DNA of 64,000 bases from Mercurialis annua (GCF_937616625.2 NC_065577.1:372001-436000), one strand, 5' to 3'. Positions 23,003 through 34,803 are shown, numbered from the stretch's first letter. The notes: a model not told the origin generated them from the sequence alone. Program-made: numbers and translations.

Positions 23003-24048
23003 GTATTATACAATTCAATTTTTATTCATGTACAAAATTGAGTTGCATAATGTGCTTAAATTTGAAGTGCAATAGCCTAACTATTCTCTTGCTAAAATGA
23101 AGTTCTAGCGTGTCCTCTTCATCTTTCTTTGTCCAGCCGTGATTTGATGCCTTCTGTTTTAGTCATCTAATCGTTTAAAAGTTTGAAGAATATTGATTGC
23201 CCTATGAGCTTTTCTGCATTCATTTCTGTCTTTATTTCTTAACCTACTACAGACAGTTTGACTCATTTGTTGTTTTATGAAAGTTGTATCTGTACGCGTA
23301 GTTTCATTATAGCACAGCTGAAAAAAGACAATTTTTTGACATATCTACAATTGGAGACCTTTTAGGGACAACTGATGCAATCGCTAAATGATGATAGTTC
23401 ACGAGTAAGATCCTGTTTCTATGTTCTTTTCTTGAACTGTTGTATTTAGCAATTTGTTTTTTTATCTTGAACTGTTGTATTTAGCAATTTGTTTTTTTTT
23501 CTTGAACTGCTGTATTTAGGATCTTTGCTTCTTTTGTTTCGAGTTGTGTTTACTTTCGTTGTGGAATCAAGATCATTACAAGGATATTCATCAACATTGA
23601 ACCTAAATCTACTTTGATGTTTTACCTGTAATTGAAAATGATCTTTTGCTTATAAATTTGTGGTTCTTTGGCTTAATGGAGTTCCCAGATGCTTTAGCTT
23701 GTTATTAGTAGGAAAATGTAAGTTCTGTTGGCGCGGTGTAAAACCGCCCCAATTTTTTTTTGCAAATTCTAGAACGTAGGGGCGGTTTACACCGCCCCAA
23801 CATTTTTAAAATTCTTCGATGTAGGGGCGGTCATAACCGCCCCTACAATTTCGTCACAAAGAAATACTTTCCCAGGCAGGTGCTAAAATCGCCCCTATAA
23901 CGTAGTGGCGCCGGGATAAACGGCAGTTTAGGGGCGGTTTCAGAAAACGCACTTATTCCTTGCAGGGGCTGTTATAACTGCCCCTACATATAACCGCCCC
24001 TACATATCAAAAAAACCGCCCCTATAGCTATTTTTTGTTGTGGTGGAT

Positions 24049-25133
24049 GATGGGTCGGAATAAAAATACTATTGAAAATCTAACATAGTGTAAAATTTCA
24101 AACTAAGTAAAAAATACAATTATGAAAATTTATACGTTTTCTAAATCCTTTCATCAATATTTTTTTTTAGAATTTATTTGCATTTTAAATTCAAAATTTT
24201 ATAAATTATTTCTTCTTTAGATGTTTGAAAAACCATAGCCTAGAGGTGACTTTTTTTTCAGAATACCACCTAATTTTCAATTAACGGTTTTCTCCAAACT
24301 CTATAGTTGGATATGCTTTTTCTTTTTTAAGTCAGATTGAAGGAGCATTGGCTCAATCAAGGATAGGTTTGGTATTTGATCGGATAATGATCCTCAATCT
24401 AAAAAGTATAAAACTTATAAAAAAAAATATGGTTGAGTTCTTTAATAGGCTTGACGTTCGTTGTTGTTTTATTGTTTAACTCTTTGGATTGAAATTAATG
24501 CTTGAGAAGGTAGGAGTTTAAAGAATCGAGAATTTTAAAGGTTTAAGCAAATGACTATTAAATTAAAGTCCCGCTACTCACTTAGTTGAGTGCTACAGAG
24601 AAAAAAAAGTCATTGTTTACGGATTCAAAGTTTGATTTCGCTTTTCAATTTGATTAATTTTACTTGTATCTTTGTAGTTTCATTTTATTTTACTTATTTG
24701 TTAAATTAGAGTTCTGAAAGTTCATTTCATGGGTTGTTATGACTTTTATTTTGTCTTTTTAATCTCTTCAATGAATCTATTTTAGAAAAAACTATTAAAA
24801 AAATAAAAAATATATATTTGTTTCGTTCGAGATATAGTTAACGGGATTAGCGGAGTTAGCAGAGTAAGTTGTTACTGTTATTGTTAAATCTGTATTATTT
24901 TTTAAAGCCAATGTCCGAATTGAACCTGTTGTGACTTCAAGATGCAATGGAAGTAACTTGGATATCAGGCCAGACCTTTAGGTAGACTCAGTTCACCACA
25001 TCGTCTGTGTACTGAGCCAATCATATCAATTTCGTTTGTTATTTTCTTACACTTTTGAATAATGATATTCTGATACATATAATATTCATATTCTCTTGTG
25101 TTGTAGTGGGCTATTTTATTTACCTGTTTTTCT
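24049..25133. other. Intergenic AT-rich DNA
   Basis: No gene or clear element seen. A stretch near 24560-24650 faintly resembles a tRNA-derived SINE but lacks a convincing B box. Confidence 0.4.
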
Positions 25134-25142
25134 TTTAATTAA

Positions 25143-25890
25143 AAGATATAAAACACTCCAAGTCAAAAAGTTATTTGTTATTACAGAATGGGTACTAAAC
25201 TTCATTTTGTTACCAAAAAGTCACTAAGGTATACTTTTTGTTACAACGAGATGTTACTCATATAAAACGCACCGTTTTGACACTAAAACTCTTCGTTTTT
25301 GCTTATGTGACGAGCCGGATATTAAACTCCCTGGGTAACTCAAGTTTCAGGAAATTTCAAAAAGATCATTAAAGTCAATTTTCTTACAAAGTTGTTACTG
25401 AACTATACCTTTTATTACAAAAATATTTCTATTGTTACGAAAAGAACACTAAACTTTTTGTGAACTAAAAAAAATCACTGGGTTATCCCTTTTATTACAA
25501 AAAGGTCACTGAACTATGTTCCTTTTTGTAATTTTGCTCGCCAGGTAAGTAAAAATGTTAGGTTTTTATGTCGTTTTATATGGGTGAATCCTTTTGTAAT
25601 AAAAGGTATAGTTCAGTAACCATTTTGTAAAAAAATTGACTTTAGTGACTTTTTTGAGGTTTTCTGAGACTTGAGTAACACAGGGAGTTTAATATGGAAT
25701 TACAAACAGGAATATAACTCAGTGACCTTTTTGTAATTAACAATAAATTTAGTGACTATTTTGAAACAAAATTTGACCGAATCTGCCGTAGTGACCTCCC
25801 ATTGTAATAAACCTTTTTGTAACAAAATGAAGTTTAGTGCCCTTTCCGTAATAACAGATAAGTTTAGTGATTTAAGGTGTTTAATATCCT
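25143..25890. mobile_element. Mutator-like MITE / foldback element, 748 bp
   Basis: Imperfect inverted arms, the left beginning AAGATATAAAACACT and the right (reverse-complemented) GGATATTAAACACC. The arms carry 'TTATTACAGAATGGGTACTA' and 'TTATTACGGAAAGGGCACTA'. The flanks carry a 9-bp direct repeat TTTAATTAA (25134-25142 and 25891-25899), as expected for MULE insertions, although this repeat is palindromic and low in complexity. The interior holds many diverged copies of 'TTTTGTTAC..AAAGGTCACTGAACT', both orientations. Confidence 0.8.
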
Positions 25891-26212
25891 TTAATTAAGC
25901 CATTATCATTGGCCTTAATTGTAGTGGTTAGTTATTTTCTTCCTAGTTTCTAGCATTAGAGACTATTTGTATATATGCAGAATGTATATTTCAATGATTA
26001 GGCAGTAAAAAGACTTCTAACTCAGAGATCTTCTAATCTTCTTCTACTTCTACTTCTAAATTATATCAATATTCATGCAAATATATAGACATAGACAGAA
26101 GACGTTTAATACTTGATGGCCCATTTCCTATTTAGATCAATTATTTTGAACTGAGTCAACCGACACCTAATCTAAGTGAATGTATATGGTCCCAAATGGA
26201 AAATAATACCAC

Positions 26213-26219
26213 TATAAAA
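26213..26219 (+). promoter_or_regulatory. TATA box of the first CXE gene
   Basis: TATAAAA lies 129 bp upstream of the chosen ATG (26342), a normal plant TATA-to-start distance. Confidence 0.55.
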
Positions 26220-26341
26220 TCACAATCACATTTTCCATGTTTAACCAAATTGGCCTAGCACTAGCAGGAAGTAAATTCTTACCTATTCATTATTATTATA
26301 TAAAGAAAATATTAGCTTATGACCGAATACACAATCTTCAA

Positions 26342-27374
26342 ATGGATTCTAACATTGGTGAAAAGAAATCCAATGACTACTTCCCCTTCTTCAAAATAGC
26401 CGATGATGGCACGATAGAACGATACCTTCCAACCGAAAAAATCCCACCTTTCGATGATCCTCACACCGGTGTTAAGTCCAAAGATGTCCTCATCTCTTCC
26501 CAACCTACGCTCTTTGCTCGTATTTTCATACCCGAAATCCACGCATTGATCGCCAAGCTCCCGATCCTCCTCTATTTCCATGGAGGTGGATTCTCAACAA
26601 AATCAGCTTGCGACGCACTCTACCATAACTACATTGCTTCTCTAGTCAAAGCGGCTCATGTCATAGCCGTCTCCGTGGACTACAGGCTAGCCCCGGAGGA
26701 TCCGATACCTGCATGCTACGACGATTCTTGGACTGCCTTCCAATGGCTCGCTTCCCATGCAAATGGCAGTGGCCAAGAAACTTGGTTAAACACTCATGGA
26801 GATTTCGGGCAGGTAATTATGCTAAAAATTAAAAGAAACGATTATTTTATATAATTTAATAAAATATCTATGACTTTTAGTCTTGGATTATTCCCGACAG
26901 GTTTTCATAGGAGGCGATAGCGCGGGAGCAAACATATCATATAATCTAGCAGTTAGGGTTGGATCATCATCATCATTGTCGACATTGGAGATACAAGGTA
27001 TGATTATGGTGCACCCTTACTTAATGGGTACAATATATGATAGAGTGTGGCTCTACCTGTGCCCTAAAAATGAAGGGGTGAAGGATGCTAGAATGGAGCC
27101 AAGAATGGAGGATATGAGGAGCATTGCGTGTAAGAGAGTGATAGTGAGTGTGGCCGGTAAAGATCCATTGAGAGACACTGGATTATCTTTCTATAATAAA
27201 TTGAAGAACAGCGGATGGAAGGGAAATGTAAGGCTGGTGATGACTGAAGGGTTAGGCCACGTGTTTCACTTGTTCAAGCCTAAATCTGATCAATCTCTGC
27301 TTCTTATGAAACATTTGGTTTCATTCATTCATAACCAACAACAACATGATCAGCTTTTCAGATGCAGACTCTGA
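26342..27374 (+). CDS. Class-I carboxylesterase CXE-A (314 aa, one intron)
   Basis: Two exons, 26342-26812 and 26901-27374, with an 88-bp GT-AG intron just before the nucleophile motif. An upstream in-frame ATG at 26237 exists, but MDSNIGEKK matches the usual family start. Fold: alpha/beta hydrolase-3. Oxyanion motif HGGGF at 80-84, nucleophile Ser164 in GDSAG, acid Asp245 in AGKDPLRD, and His277 in GHVFHLF. The His is present, unlike in GID1 gibberellin receptors, so an active esterase is expected. Family members hydrolyse acyl esters or act as 2-hydroxyisoflavanone dehydratases; the substrate here is unknown. The loop after VHPY is shorter than in the neighbours. It is the closest relative of the relic at 18208. 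Confidence 0.93.
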
Positions 27375-29125
27375 TATTATCATCATCATATATAGCTAAC
27401 TCAATTATGAGGTTTCATTCGGTACTTATATATTTCACATTTTCCTTATATCTTTTTAATATATATAATTTTACATCATACTTGTTATTCAACAGTAACA
27501 TTACTTTAAATTAAAAAAATCTATGTTCATGTGATATGCTTTGCCATATAAATTAAAATGTATGAATAATTGAACTAAAAGCAATTTTTTTGTTACATCT
27601 TATCGATGAAAATGAAGATGGTTATGAATATTGAAAAAAAAAAAATTAAAAGAGAAAAGGACGTTCCATGATTTAAAATTTTCTAAATTTATCCTATATG
27701 TTCATATTGTTATAGTAAAACACATTAAAATATGTATTCTTTTGAAATGAAACATGGATTGAAATCTTTGTATTTACATGAATGTTTAACTTTTTGTAAC
27801 CTATATATCTACTGGAAGCAATAATGGGGAGAAAACTTGTGGAATGTGAGGTTCCATCAATTATAATGTATGAATAAAATGGAAGAATGGTTCCAATTTA
27901 GATAATTGTAGTTGAGTGGTTTAAAATTAAAGAGAATTAAAACAGTGGGCTTCCTAATTTGTTTGATATATAGTATTATTCACAATCAATGAACGACTGG
28001 GACCTTTGCATCATAGAGCTGGTTGTATGTCAGATCTCATAAAAGAGCAGCTGCCCCTTATTTCTCCCAAACTAATAAATCATCTGCTTAATTGTTGATG
28101 GAACCATGCTTTTTCCGAGAGACCTGTAAGACGGATAGCGAAGTCAGACTGCTCATCGAACGGTGATTGTCTAGTGGGCACTCGACACTTCAATGATAAC
28201 GTTACTCTAAATTGTACAATAGCTTAAAAGTCTATAGAGTAGTAATAGTAATGATAATGTGTTGTAAGTAATCATACTACAAGTTCTTTGACATATACTC
28301 ATTAGAATCTAAACATTTCTATGTGCTAGAGGATTTGTATCTCAATAAGATTCTTTTATATTATCTTGTAGATTGTATACGAATATCAGTTACAAGAACT
28401 CTCATTTTGGATAAGATTCGGACCTATAAATCGGGTTTGGAGCTTGAACTCCTGTTTCCATTAATTGTTAAAAAAATGAATTGCAAAGCAAAACATAAAT
28501 GAGTCACTATTATTTTTTTACAATTTAAAATATCAAACTACTTTTCAATTAACAAATATATCGAAGCAATTCTCTAATTTGTTTTTTTCTTTTATAAGAC
28601 GATCTGCGAATCAGGCGTCTTTAATGCTATTTGCTTGTTTCTTGTCAGATCATTAGGAGTGATTTTCAGACTTTTCTAAATTTCTTACGACTGTAATTGC
28701 TTCAGACTTAACATAATAAAGTTTATCGTTTGATTTAAAAAAAAAATATCAGTGTGAATGCCCGTAAAATGTATATAGTGCTTAGAGTTGTCGGTCCGAT
28801 GAATATTTTTCTATGTTTTAGTGTCGCGTGCATTTCACTCATGGGTGTACAGCTGGCAAGGGAAAATTTAATATAAAATGGTAAAATTGTAGTAGATTGT
28901 TTTAACCAATTTATCTGAAAAGGACGTTTTTGATATTGAGTGGCAAGTTGAGGGGGTGAAGTGACCCTTCCTTCCACAACTAAGTCTATGTTATTAACGA
29001 CATATTTGAAGTATTGTCCGATTCCACAGCAGAAGAGTCAGTCCCTACCACCCACTTTGTTGATTATAATTAAATTTTCCATCTCATTCTTAATCTAATT
29101 TTACTATCATCACTTAGATTTTCAA
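27375..29125. other. Intergenic DNA between CXE-A and CXE-B
   Basis: About 1.75 kb of AT-rich sequence. I looked for a further CXE relic or a MITE with a clear TSD and found neither. Confidence 0.45.
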
Positions 29126-30028
29126 ATGGCTACGTCAGAAATAATTCATGAGTTTCCTGGTTTTTTCAAAGTCCACAAAGATGGCCGCATTCAGAGATAT
29201 TTGGATTCTGATTTTGTGTCTCCAGGTCTAGATGAAGAAACCGGAATCCAATCCAAAGATCTCCTCATCTCATCGGAAACCTCCGTCAAGGCCCGAATCT
29301 TCCTTCCAAAAATAACACATCCACCGCAAAAGCTTCCTCTCCTTATCCACTACCACGGCGGCGGATTTTGCATTGGATCAGCCTTTTCAAGCCCCTTCGC
29401 CAAATTTCTTTCTGCTTTAGCCTCTCAAGCCAATGTCATCGCCATGTCCGTTGAATACCGCCTTGCGCCGGAGCACCTTCTTCCGATTGCCTACCACGAT
29501 TCATGGGACGCGCTTCAGTGGGTAGCTCAACACTCCGCCGGACAAGGACCCGAATCATGGATTAACCAGTATGCTGATCTTGAACGGGTCATCTTAGCTG
29601 GCGAGAGCGCCGGAGCTAACCTGGCACACTACGTGGCTGTCCAAGCCGGAGCGAGGGGATTGGCCGGCGTTAAAATAACTAGGTTACTGATCGTGCATCC
29701 CTATTTTGGTCGGAAAGAGGCGGATGAAATCTATAAGTATATGTGTCCGACGAGCTCCGGGACGGATGATGACCCGAAGCTGAACCCGGCGGTGGACCCG
29801 GATTTGAAGAAATTGAAGTGTGAGAGAGTTCTGGTTTGTCTGGCGGAGGAAGATTATTTGAAAAGCAGAGGGGAAAGTTATTATGAAACGATGAGCAAAT
29901 GCGGGTGGGGCGGAGAGGTGGAGTGTTATGTTAGCTCCGGCGAAGGTCATTGCTTTCATTTCTTTAATCCGACAAGTCCCAATATTAAGCCTCTCATCAC
30001 TAGAATGGTTGATTTCATCAAACACTAA
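29126..30028 (+). CDS. Class-I carboxylesterase CXE-B (300 aa, intronless)
   Basis: A single exon encoding an alpha/beta hydrolase-3 protein. The start MATSEIIHEFPGFFKVHKDG aligns with the family N-terminus. Oxyanion motif HGGGF at 77-81; nucleophile Ser161 in GESAG, where the Asp of the neighbours' GDSAG is Glu; acid Asp243 in EEDYLKSRG; His275 in EGHCFHFF. All triad residues are present, so hydrolase activity is expected, substrate unknown. It has no intron at the position where CXE-A has one. It is more diverged from CXE-C and CXE-D than those two are from each other, judged by eye (for example MCPTSSG and HPYFGRKEAD). Confidence 0.93.
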   Translation: MATSEIIHEFPGFFKVHKDGRIQRYLDSDFVSPGLDEETGIQSKDLLISSETSVKARIFLPKITHPPQKLPLLIHYHGGGFCIGSAFSSPFAKFLSALASQANVIAMSVEYRLAPEHLLPIAYHDSWDALQWVAQHSAGQGPESWINQYADLERVILAGESAGANLAHYVAVQAGARGLAGVKITRLLIVHPYFGRKEADEIYKYMCPTSSGTDDDPKLNPAVDPDLKKLKCERVLVCLAEEDYLKSRGESYYETMSKCGWGGEVECYVSSGEGHCFHFFNPTSPNIKPLITRMVDFIKH

Positions 30029-30176
30029 AAATAATACTCATGCAAATGCAGTGAGTACAATTTAAGGCACTTTTCAAGGAGTATTATTTATGTCATTAAT
30101 TTAAGATTTGTTTTTTATTTGATAAGTTGAGTTGTATTTTTTTGTTTCTGATGGAATTCATTCGATAAAGATAATA

Positions 30177-30627
30177 CTCCCTCCGTCCCACAAGATAGGC
30201 AAAATAGCTATTTTAGGCGTCTCAAAATATAAGCAAATTTACTATTTTAATTTGACTAATACCAATATTAACCTTCATCAATTTTAAAAATATGTCATTT
30301 GGACAAACACGGAAATTAAGAAAAAAATAATTAAATTAGTTAAAATTAGTTTATTTATATACTTTTCCATTTTTAGTCTTTGCTAATTTTTTATATAAAT
30401 AAATAATATATTAATGACTAATTTTTGTATCGGTGTATTTTGCATTGGTATTAAAAATTGACATTTATTCCATATTGGAACATGGGATAATTAATTCAGT
30501 TGTATGCATATTTATTAGGGGTAACTAAGAATTTTATTTTTAAAATTATTAACCAAAAATAGAAGGTGACCTATAATTTGGGACGCCTAAAATAGAAAGG
30601 TGACCTATCTTTATAGGACAGAGGGAG
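30177..30627. mobile_element. Stowaway-like (Tc1/mariner) MITE, 451 bp
   Basis: Ends CTCCCTCCGTCCCACAAGAT and, on the other strand, CTCCCTCTGTCCTATAAAGAT. TA dinucleotides flank both sides (30175-30176 and 30628-30629). The CTCCCTCCGT terminus with a TA TSD is diagnostic of Stowaway. It lies 150 bp after the stop of CXE-B. Confidence 0.88.
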
Positions 30628-30675
30628 TATTACTTAATAGTAAAGGCATAATATCTAAAAAATCTTGGTACTTTA

Positions 30676-31052
30676 GGCACCGTTTGGATTGAAGGTTTTT
30701 AAAATTCATGGATTTTAGCAAAATCGATGGATTTTAAATCAATGAAATTTAAATCTATAAATTTTAAAATTTCATCGTTTGAATTGAATATAAAATCAAT
30801 GAATTTTTAATATTATTTATGGAAAATAATAAATAGTATAACAATCCATCATTTATAAAAAATGGTGGATTTAAACTTTTCCATTTAGTAGGTGGAAAAT
30901 CAAAACCCTCAAAAATAATGGATTGTAGAAAATGAGGGAATTTATAAATTTATGGATTCGATTAATTCTTTTCTAGGCAAACGATAAATTTTGTCCAAAT
31001 CCATGAATTGTTTAAAATTCATCGTTTGGAATCCATCAATCCAAACGATGCC
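30676..31052. mobile_element. hAT- or Harbinger-like MITE, 377 bp
   Basis: Terminal inverted repeats GGCACCGTTTGGATTG and CAATCCAAACGATGCC. The interior is AT-rich with repeated 'AAAATTCAT(C/G)GATTTT' motifs. The flanks do not give a clear TSD, so the superfamily is uncertain. Confidence 0.75.
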
Positions 31053-32400
31053 ATAGTTTTTGTTTATCTCATCCTTATAACATTTTCTTTTACTTAGCCT
31101 TTGCATTTAACCTTTTTATTTTATTTTGTTTCTAAGATTTTTGTTTTAATTAATATATATACTTTATTATTTTTTTACTTAGTTTTTAAATAAAATGAAA
31201 TTAAAAGGTGGTGTGCACTCTGCTTAAGACTAGGTAAAAAGTATAAGTAAAATATAAAGGCTAACTAAAAAAACATTTTAAAGACAAATAAAAATAAAGT
31301 ACAAGAACCTTTAAATGAAAGTTATGCTGATAATAAATTAGATAGATATAAATTTAAATAAACGCATCATACTAACTAAATAATATTTCTTTCGATTTTT
31401 TATAATTGTCGCTTTAGGCAAATGCTTGTGTCTATCAATAGCTGTCAATTTAAAATTTTTATGTCTTTTACAATTGCATTCCAAATTTAACATTTCATTA
31501 AATCATTCCATTAAATGATTATTCAACTTTTAAAGCAAAATTTCTCACTAGTGAGGTTAATAATCCTATATTTAAAGCTAAATTTTTCAATGGAATTAAT
31601 AAATAGAATTATATTTTTATATTTATAATTTAAGATAAAATAGACAATTTCTTAATATTAGCAATTTAGCTAAGGGTAACAATTAAATAAAAACGGACGG
31701 AGTACTCTTTAACACCTTTGAAAATCTTATATGCATACCAACGTTAACTTTATAAATTTATTGAACTTAACCTCTCAAGGTGAAATGAACTTGAAAGAAT
31801 TCCAGTCCTCTTAGTATTTATCTCATTTAATGGTTGTGTCGTGTCATATTTATAATAAATAAATAATTTTAATTATTATTAAATATTACAACATCACAAA
31901 CGTTTGATTGGTTTACAAAATGTGTGTTGTATAATTTTCTAACCCTTAATTAGCTTGACTATAGATCATAATTTTTGTTGACTTTTGAGGGGGCCATAAT
32001 TCTCACAAATGTGCAATCTTTTTCCACCATTTGACAGCAATATGCATTTTCTTAAAACATTTATGAAGTATGGAAAGGAAGATCCTAAACCCAAAAAGCC
32101 AAAACAAATATATTTGCAAACCCACCTTATGATAAAAAATTAATAAAGTCTTGAAATTTCATAAATTTTTCTTGAAGTGAAAATAGTTTATTAAGTTAAT
32201 GACATCTCAAAGCTTATTCAACCATACAATATTATTCTTGAAAAGATCAACATTTCTTTTCTTACAATGTCAAGCACTAGAATTTGGATCATTCAATAAG
32301 TAACTTAACACCAATTTCAACTAAAATGACAGAATTCAAACACATAGATGCAAGAATTCAATGAAAATGTAATGAACCTCCGAGTTTTTTATTTTTTTGA
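31053..32400. other. AT-rich intergenic DNA between CXE-B and CXE-C
   Basis: No gene, RNA or delimited transposon recognised. Confidence 0.4.
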
Positions 32401-32401
32401 T

Positions 32402-32495
32402 CATAGAAGAAAAAGAGCGTTTATAGGAGAACTTGAACCCATATAGTCTAGCAGATTATTGCCTATCGCTTACACCATTTAAACTAAAGTAATCT
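32402..32495 (-). mobile_element. tRNA-derived SINE-like fragment
   Basis: On the minus strand the order is an A-box-like TTTAAATGGTGTAAGC, then about 35 nt later a B-box-like GGTTCAAGTTCTCC, then a T-rich tail region. This is the layout of a tRNA-related SINE head. It does not fold as a complete tRNA. It lies 36 bp beyond the 3' end of CXE-C. Confidence 0.5.
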
Positions 32496-32530
32496 TCATG
32501 AACCTACGAGTTATGGCCCCCAGCTCATGA

Positions 32531-33487
32531 TCAACTCATTTGATTCAAGAAAGAAGCAATCTTTTTGAGCATGATAATTGCATTCTCACAAGTAGGCTTA
32601 AACAAATGAAACACATGAGTCTCTTCTTTAGCCTCCATAATCTCCACATTCCCCTTAAACCCACTCTTTTTCAACCTCTCATAGTACCACCAACCTCTAT
32701 CTTTCAATATATCCTTCTCCGCCACGATCACAAGAACACTTCCACTGCAACCCAATCTACCCAAATTCGGATCACATTCCGGGTTAATCAACGGGTCATC
32801 TAACCCTACATTCGGGTGTGTGTAACGCCAAAAAGATTCAATCTTTTTTCTCCCTTCTAAATTATTAACCTCATCTCCAACGGCTACTTCTCCCCAAAAA
32901 TAAGGATGAACTAAAACAATCCCTGAAATGTCAACTCCCGTCAATTTCTCCTCACTGTTTCTCATAGCTATATAATGGGCTATATTACCACCGGCACTAT
33001 CTCCGGCGAGAAACACTTTATTCAAATCAGCATGATTGTTCAGCCACTCTTCAGATCCCTCGCCGTTGAAATGAGAAGCCACCCATTTAAGAGCAGCCCA
33101 TGAATCTTCATAAGCAGCAGGAATAGGATGCTCCGGGACTAATCTGTAATCAACAGAGACAGCAATGATATTAGCTTCTTCAACCAATTTGTTGAGGTAG
33201 GCATGATATGTAGCAGAGAAAGGTGACTCAATGCAAAAAGCTCCGCCGTGATAATAAACCAGTAACGGCAGTTTTTGATCGGAGGAAATGGTTTTGGGTA
33301 GGTAGATTCTGGAAGAAAGATTGTTTTCCGGCGAGAAAACAACATCTTTGGATTTGACTTGAAGACTGGGATCATCGAGAGAAGGAGGGACTAAATCATT
33401 GCCCAAGAATCTCTGAATTGTGCCGTCTTCATAGACCACCATCATGGGAGAGAGATCATGGACAACTTTGGGCTTGTTTGAATCCAT
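32531..33487 (-). CDS. Class-I carboxylesterase CXE-C (318 aa, intronless, HGGAF)
   Basis: A single exon on the minus strand, opposite to the other CXE genes. The N-terminus MDSNKPKVVHDLSPMMVVYEDG is typical of the family. The oxyanion motif at 80-84 reads HGGAF instead of HGGGF. Nucleophile Ser164 in GDSAG, acid Asp259 in AEKDILKDRG, and His291 in ETHVFHLF are all present. It shares the segments VHPYFWGE, EKDIL, DRGW and EAKEE with CXE-D, so these two are the closest pair, arranged head to head about 1.3 kb apart. Substrate unknown. A TATA-like TATTTATA lies near 33612-33619 on the minus strand. Confidence 0.93.
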   Translation of the reverse strand: MDSNKPKVVHDLSPMMVVYEDGTIQRFLGNDLVPPSLDDPSLQVKSKDVVFSPENNLSSRIYLPKTISSDQKLPLLVYYHGGAFCIESPFSATYHAYLNKLVEEANIIAVSVDYRLVPEHPIPAAYEDSWAALKWVASHFNGEGSEEWLNNHADLNKVFLAGDSAGGNIAHYIAMRNSEEKLTGVDISGIVLVHPYFWGEVAVGDEVNNLEGRKKIESFWRYTHPNVGLDDPLINPECDPNLGRLGCSGSVLVIVAEKDILKDRGWWYYERLKKSGFKGNVEIMEAKEETHVFHLFKPTCENAIIMLKKIASFLNQMS

Positions 33488-33845
33488 GGAAAGATATGAA
33501 ATGAAACAACTGGTAATTTACAAGATATAAAAGATTCAAGAAAGGGTAAATCAAATGCAAAATAACTTTGACATCAATTCCAAATCTTGTTAATTTGGAA
33601 AATGCTAAGGTTATAAATAAATGAAATGAAATTAAAAGTAGACAATATGGAAATGTGCGAGGAGGACAAATTTTTATGTAAGAAGAACAAGTGGTTGGTG
33701 GTTCAGTTTTGGGTTGATAACAAATATGGCCGTTGGAATTGGAATTTATGGTAGACATTTGACTATGGGTTGCCCAGTGCCCACCAAGTGTGCATGGCAG
33801 TTTCAAGTTTTTAAAAAAAATACCAATTTTATAATTTACTATCAC

Positions 33846-34300
33846 ATAAAATGGTTAAAAATGATTCCAATAAAGGAGATTTTCCATTTTAAAAATTTAG
33901 TTTCTATTTTAAAATAACAAAATTTTATTTTTCTTGCAAAAATTCATTAATAACAAGCTAGCTTATGAGCTACTAATAATTAAAATCATATGCAAATTAG
34001 TTCAAAAATTTATAATCAAGCTCTTATATGAATTAGCTTACAAATTTTTAATTGAATTTATATACGAGCTAATGACCGAGCTCATATATAAATTTGTTCC
34101 CAAGCTCATAATTAAATTCATATACGAGTCAGCTAGTGAGTTTATATATGCGTCTTTTGTAAATATTAACGGTGAACACTATTATATTTAAAATTGGGTC
34201 TTAACTCATTCATTTAGACAAACAAACACGTTCAAATCAAATTCTTATGAAACCGAGCATTAAACCACGTAGATCGAGCAGTTCGATGAATTTAGAAACG
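33846..34300. repeat. Degenerate AGCT/GAGCTC-type repeat region
   Basis: Diverged copies of 'CAAGCTCATA..TTAAATTCATATACGAGCTA' recur every 40-45 bp at about 33950-34140. They look like an old tandem repeat, with no coding meaning. The ORF across it is a repeat artefact. Confidence 0.4.
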
Positions 34301-34395
34301 GAAGAGATTTTTTATAAGATTTTTTCCCTTTCATGACCCTTCTAAGAATGTTGTACGATTTTTTGTAAGAATTTCTCCTTCTAAGGATATTCTAG

Positions 34396-34432
34396 TATCA
34401 CCCAAACCTTGCAAGTATCACCCAAACCTTGT
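34396..34432. repeat. Short direct duplication upstream of CXE-D
   Basis: The phrase CAAGTATCACCCAAACCTTG and a near copy of its last 14 bases stand next to each other, a duplication of about 20 bp with no known role. Confidence 0.6.
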
Positions 34433-34745
34433 GAAGCAGTCTGAATTTAGTCGTGAGCTTAGCCTATCAATTTGATGTTATTGAATTAGAATCACTAGTT
34501 GCAGTTTACATCTTCTAGAAGCTCTGGCGATAGTGAACCCAAATCAATTATTGATATCGCCAAATCTTACAGACAAACAACAAAGTAACTCCAACTTTGT
34601 CTGCCCGTCATTGCTTACGCCATACATACAACCAAGATTTATCTAAATTGATTAAATTACCAAAACTGATTAAACATAATTAATCCTTTTTACACTCCTG
34701 CCCTGGACCTTTCAGTATAATATTTCCAGCGAGGCCAACAATGGC

Positions 34746-34752
34746 TATAAAT
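34746..34752 (+). promoter_or_regulatory. TATA box of CXE-D
   Basis: TATAAAT within GGCTATAAATGAG, 58 bp upstream of the ATG at 34804. This would give a short leader of about 25-30 nt. Confidence 0.6.
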
Positions 34753-34803
34753 GAGAGACTGGGAGTGAAGAGCTAGCTCCGATCAACTCATAAAAAAGTA
34801 GTA

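Larger units (their letters stand above)
21193..24045. mobile_element. Non-autonomous CACTA (En/Spm) transposon, 2853 bp
   Basis: The left end begins CACTACAGCAAAA; the right end, reverse-complemented, begins CACCACAACAAAA. Both are flanked by GAT (21190-21192 and 24046-24048), the 3-bp TSD of CACTA elements. Subterminal regions (21205-21350 and 23725-24030) are packed with the motif TAGGGGCGGTT in both orientations, the usual TNPA-type binding-site layout. No transposase frame is visible, so it depends on a helper. The interior is gene-like DNA with pyrimidine-rich acceptors and an exon from an NPH3-type gene at 22916-23002. A Mutator-like MITE is nested at 21368-21762. Confidence 0.9.

Noticed and set aside
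24560..24660. Possible third SINE head
   Set aside because: Only a weak A-box-like phrase; the B box is not convincing.
28735..28977. Minus-strand 80-codon ORF between CXE-A and CXE-B
   Set aside because: Checked for carboxylesterase motifs and found none.
33934..34191. 85-codon ORF rich in Ile/Lys/Leu
   Set aside because: Translation of the degenerate AGCTCATA repeat region.
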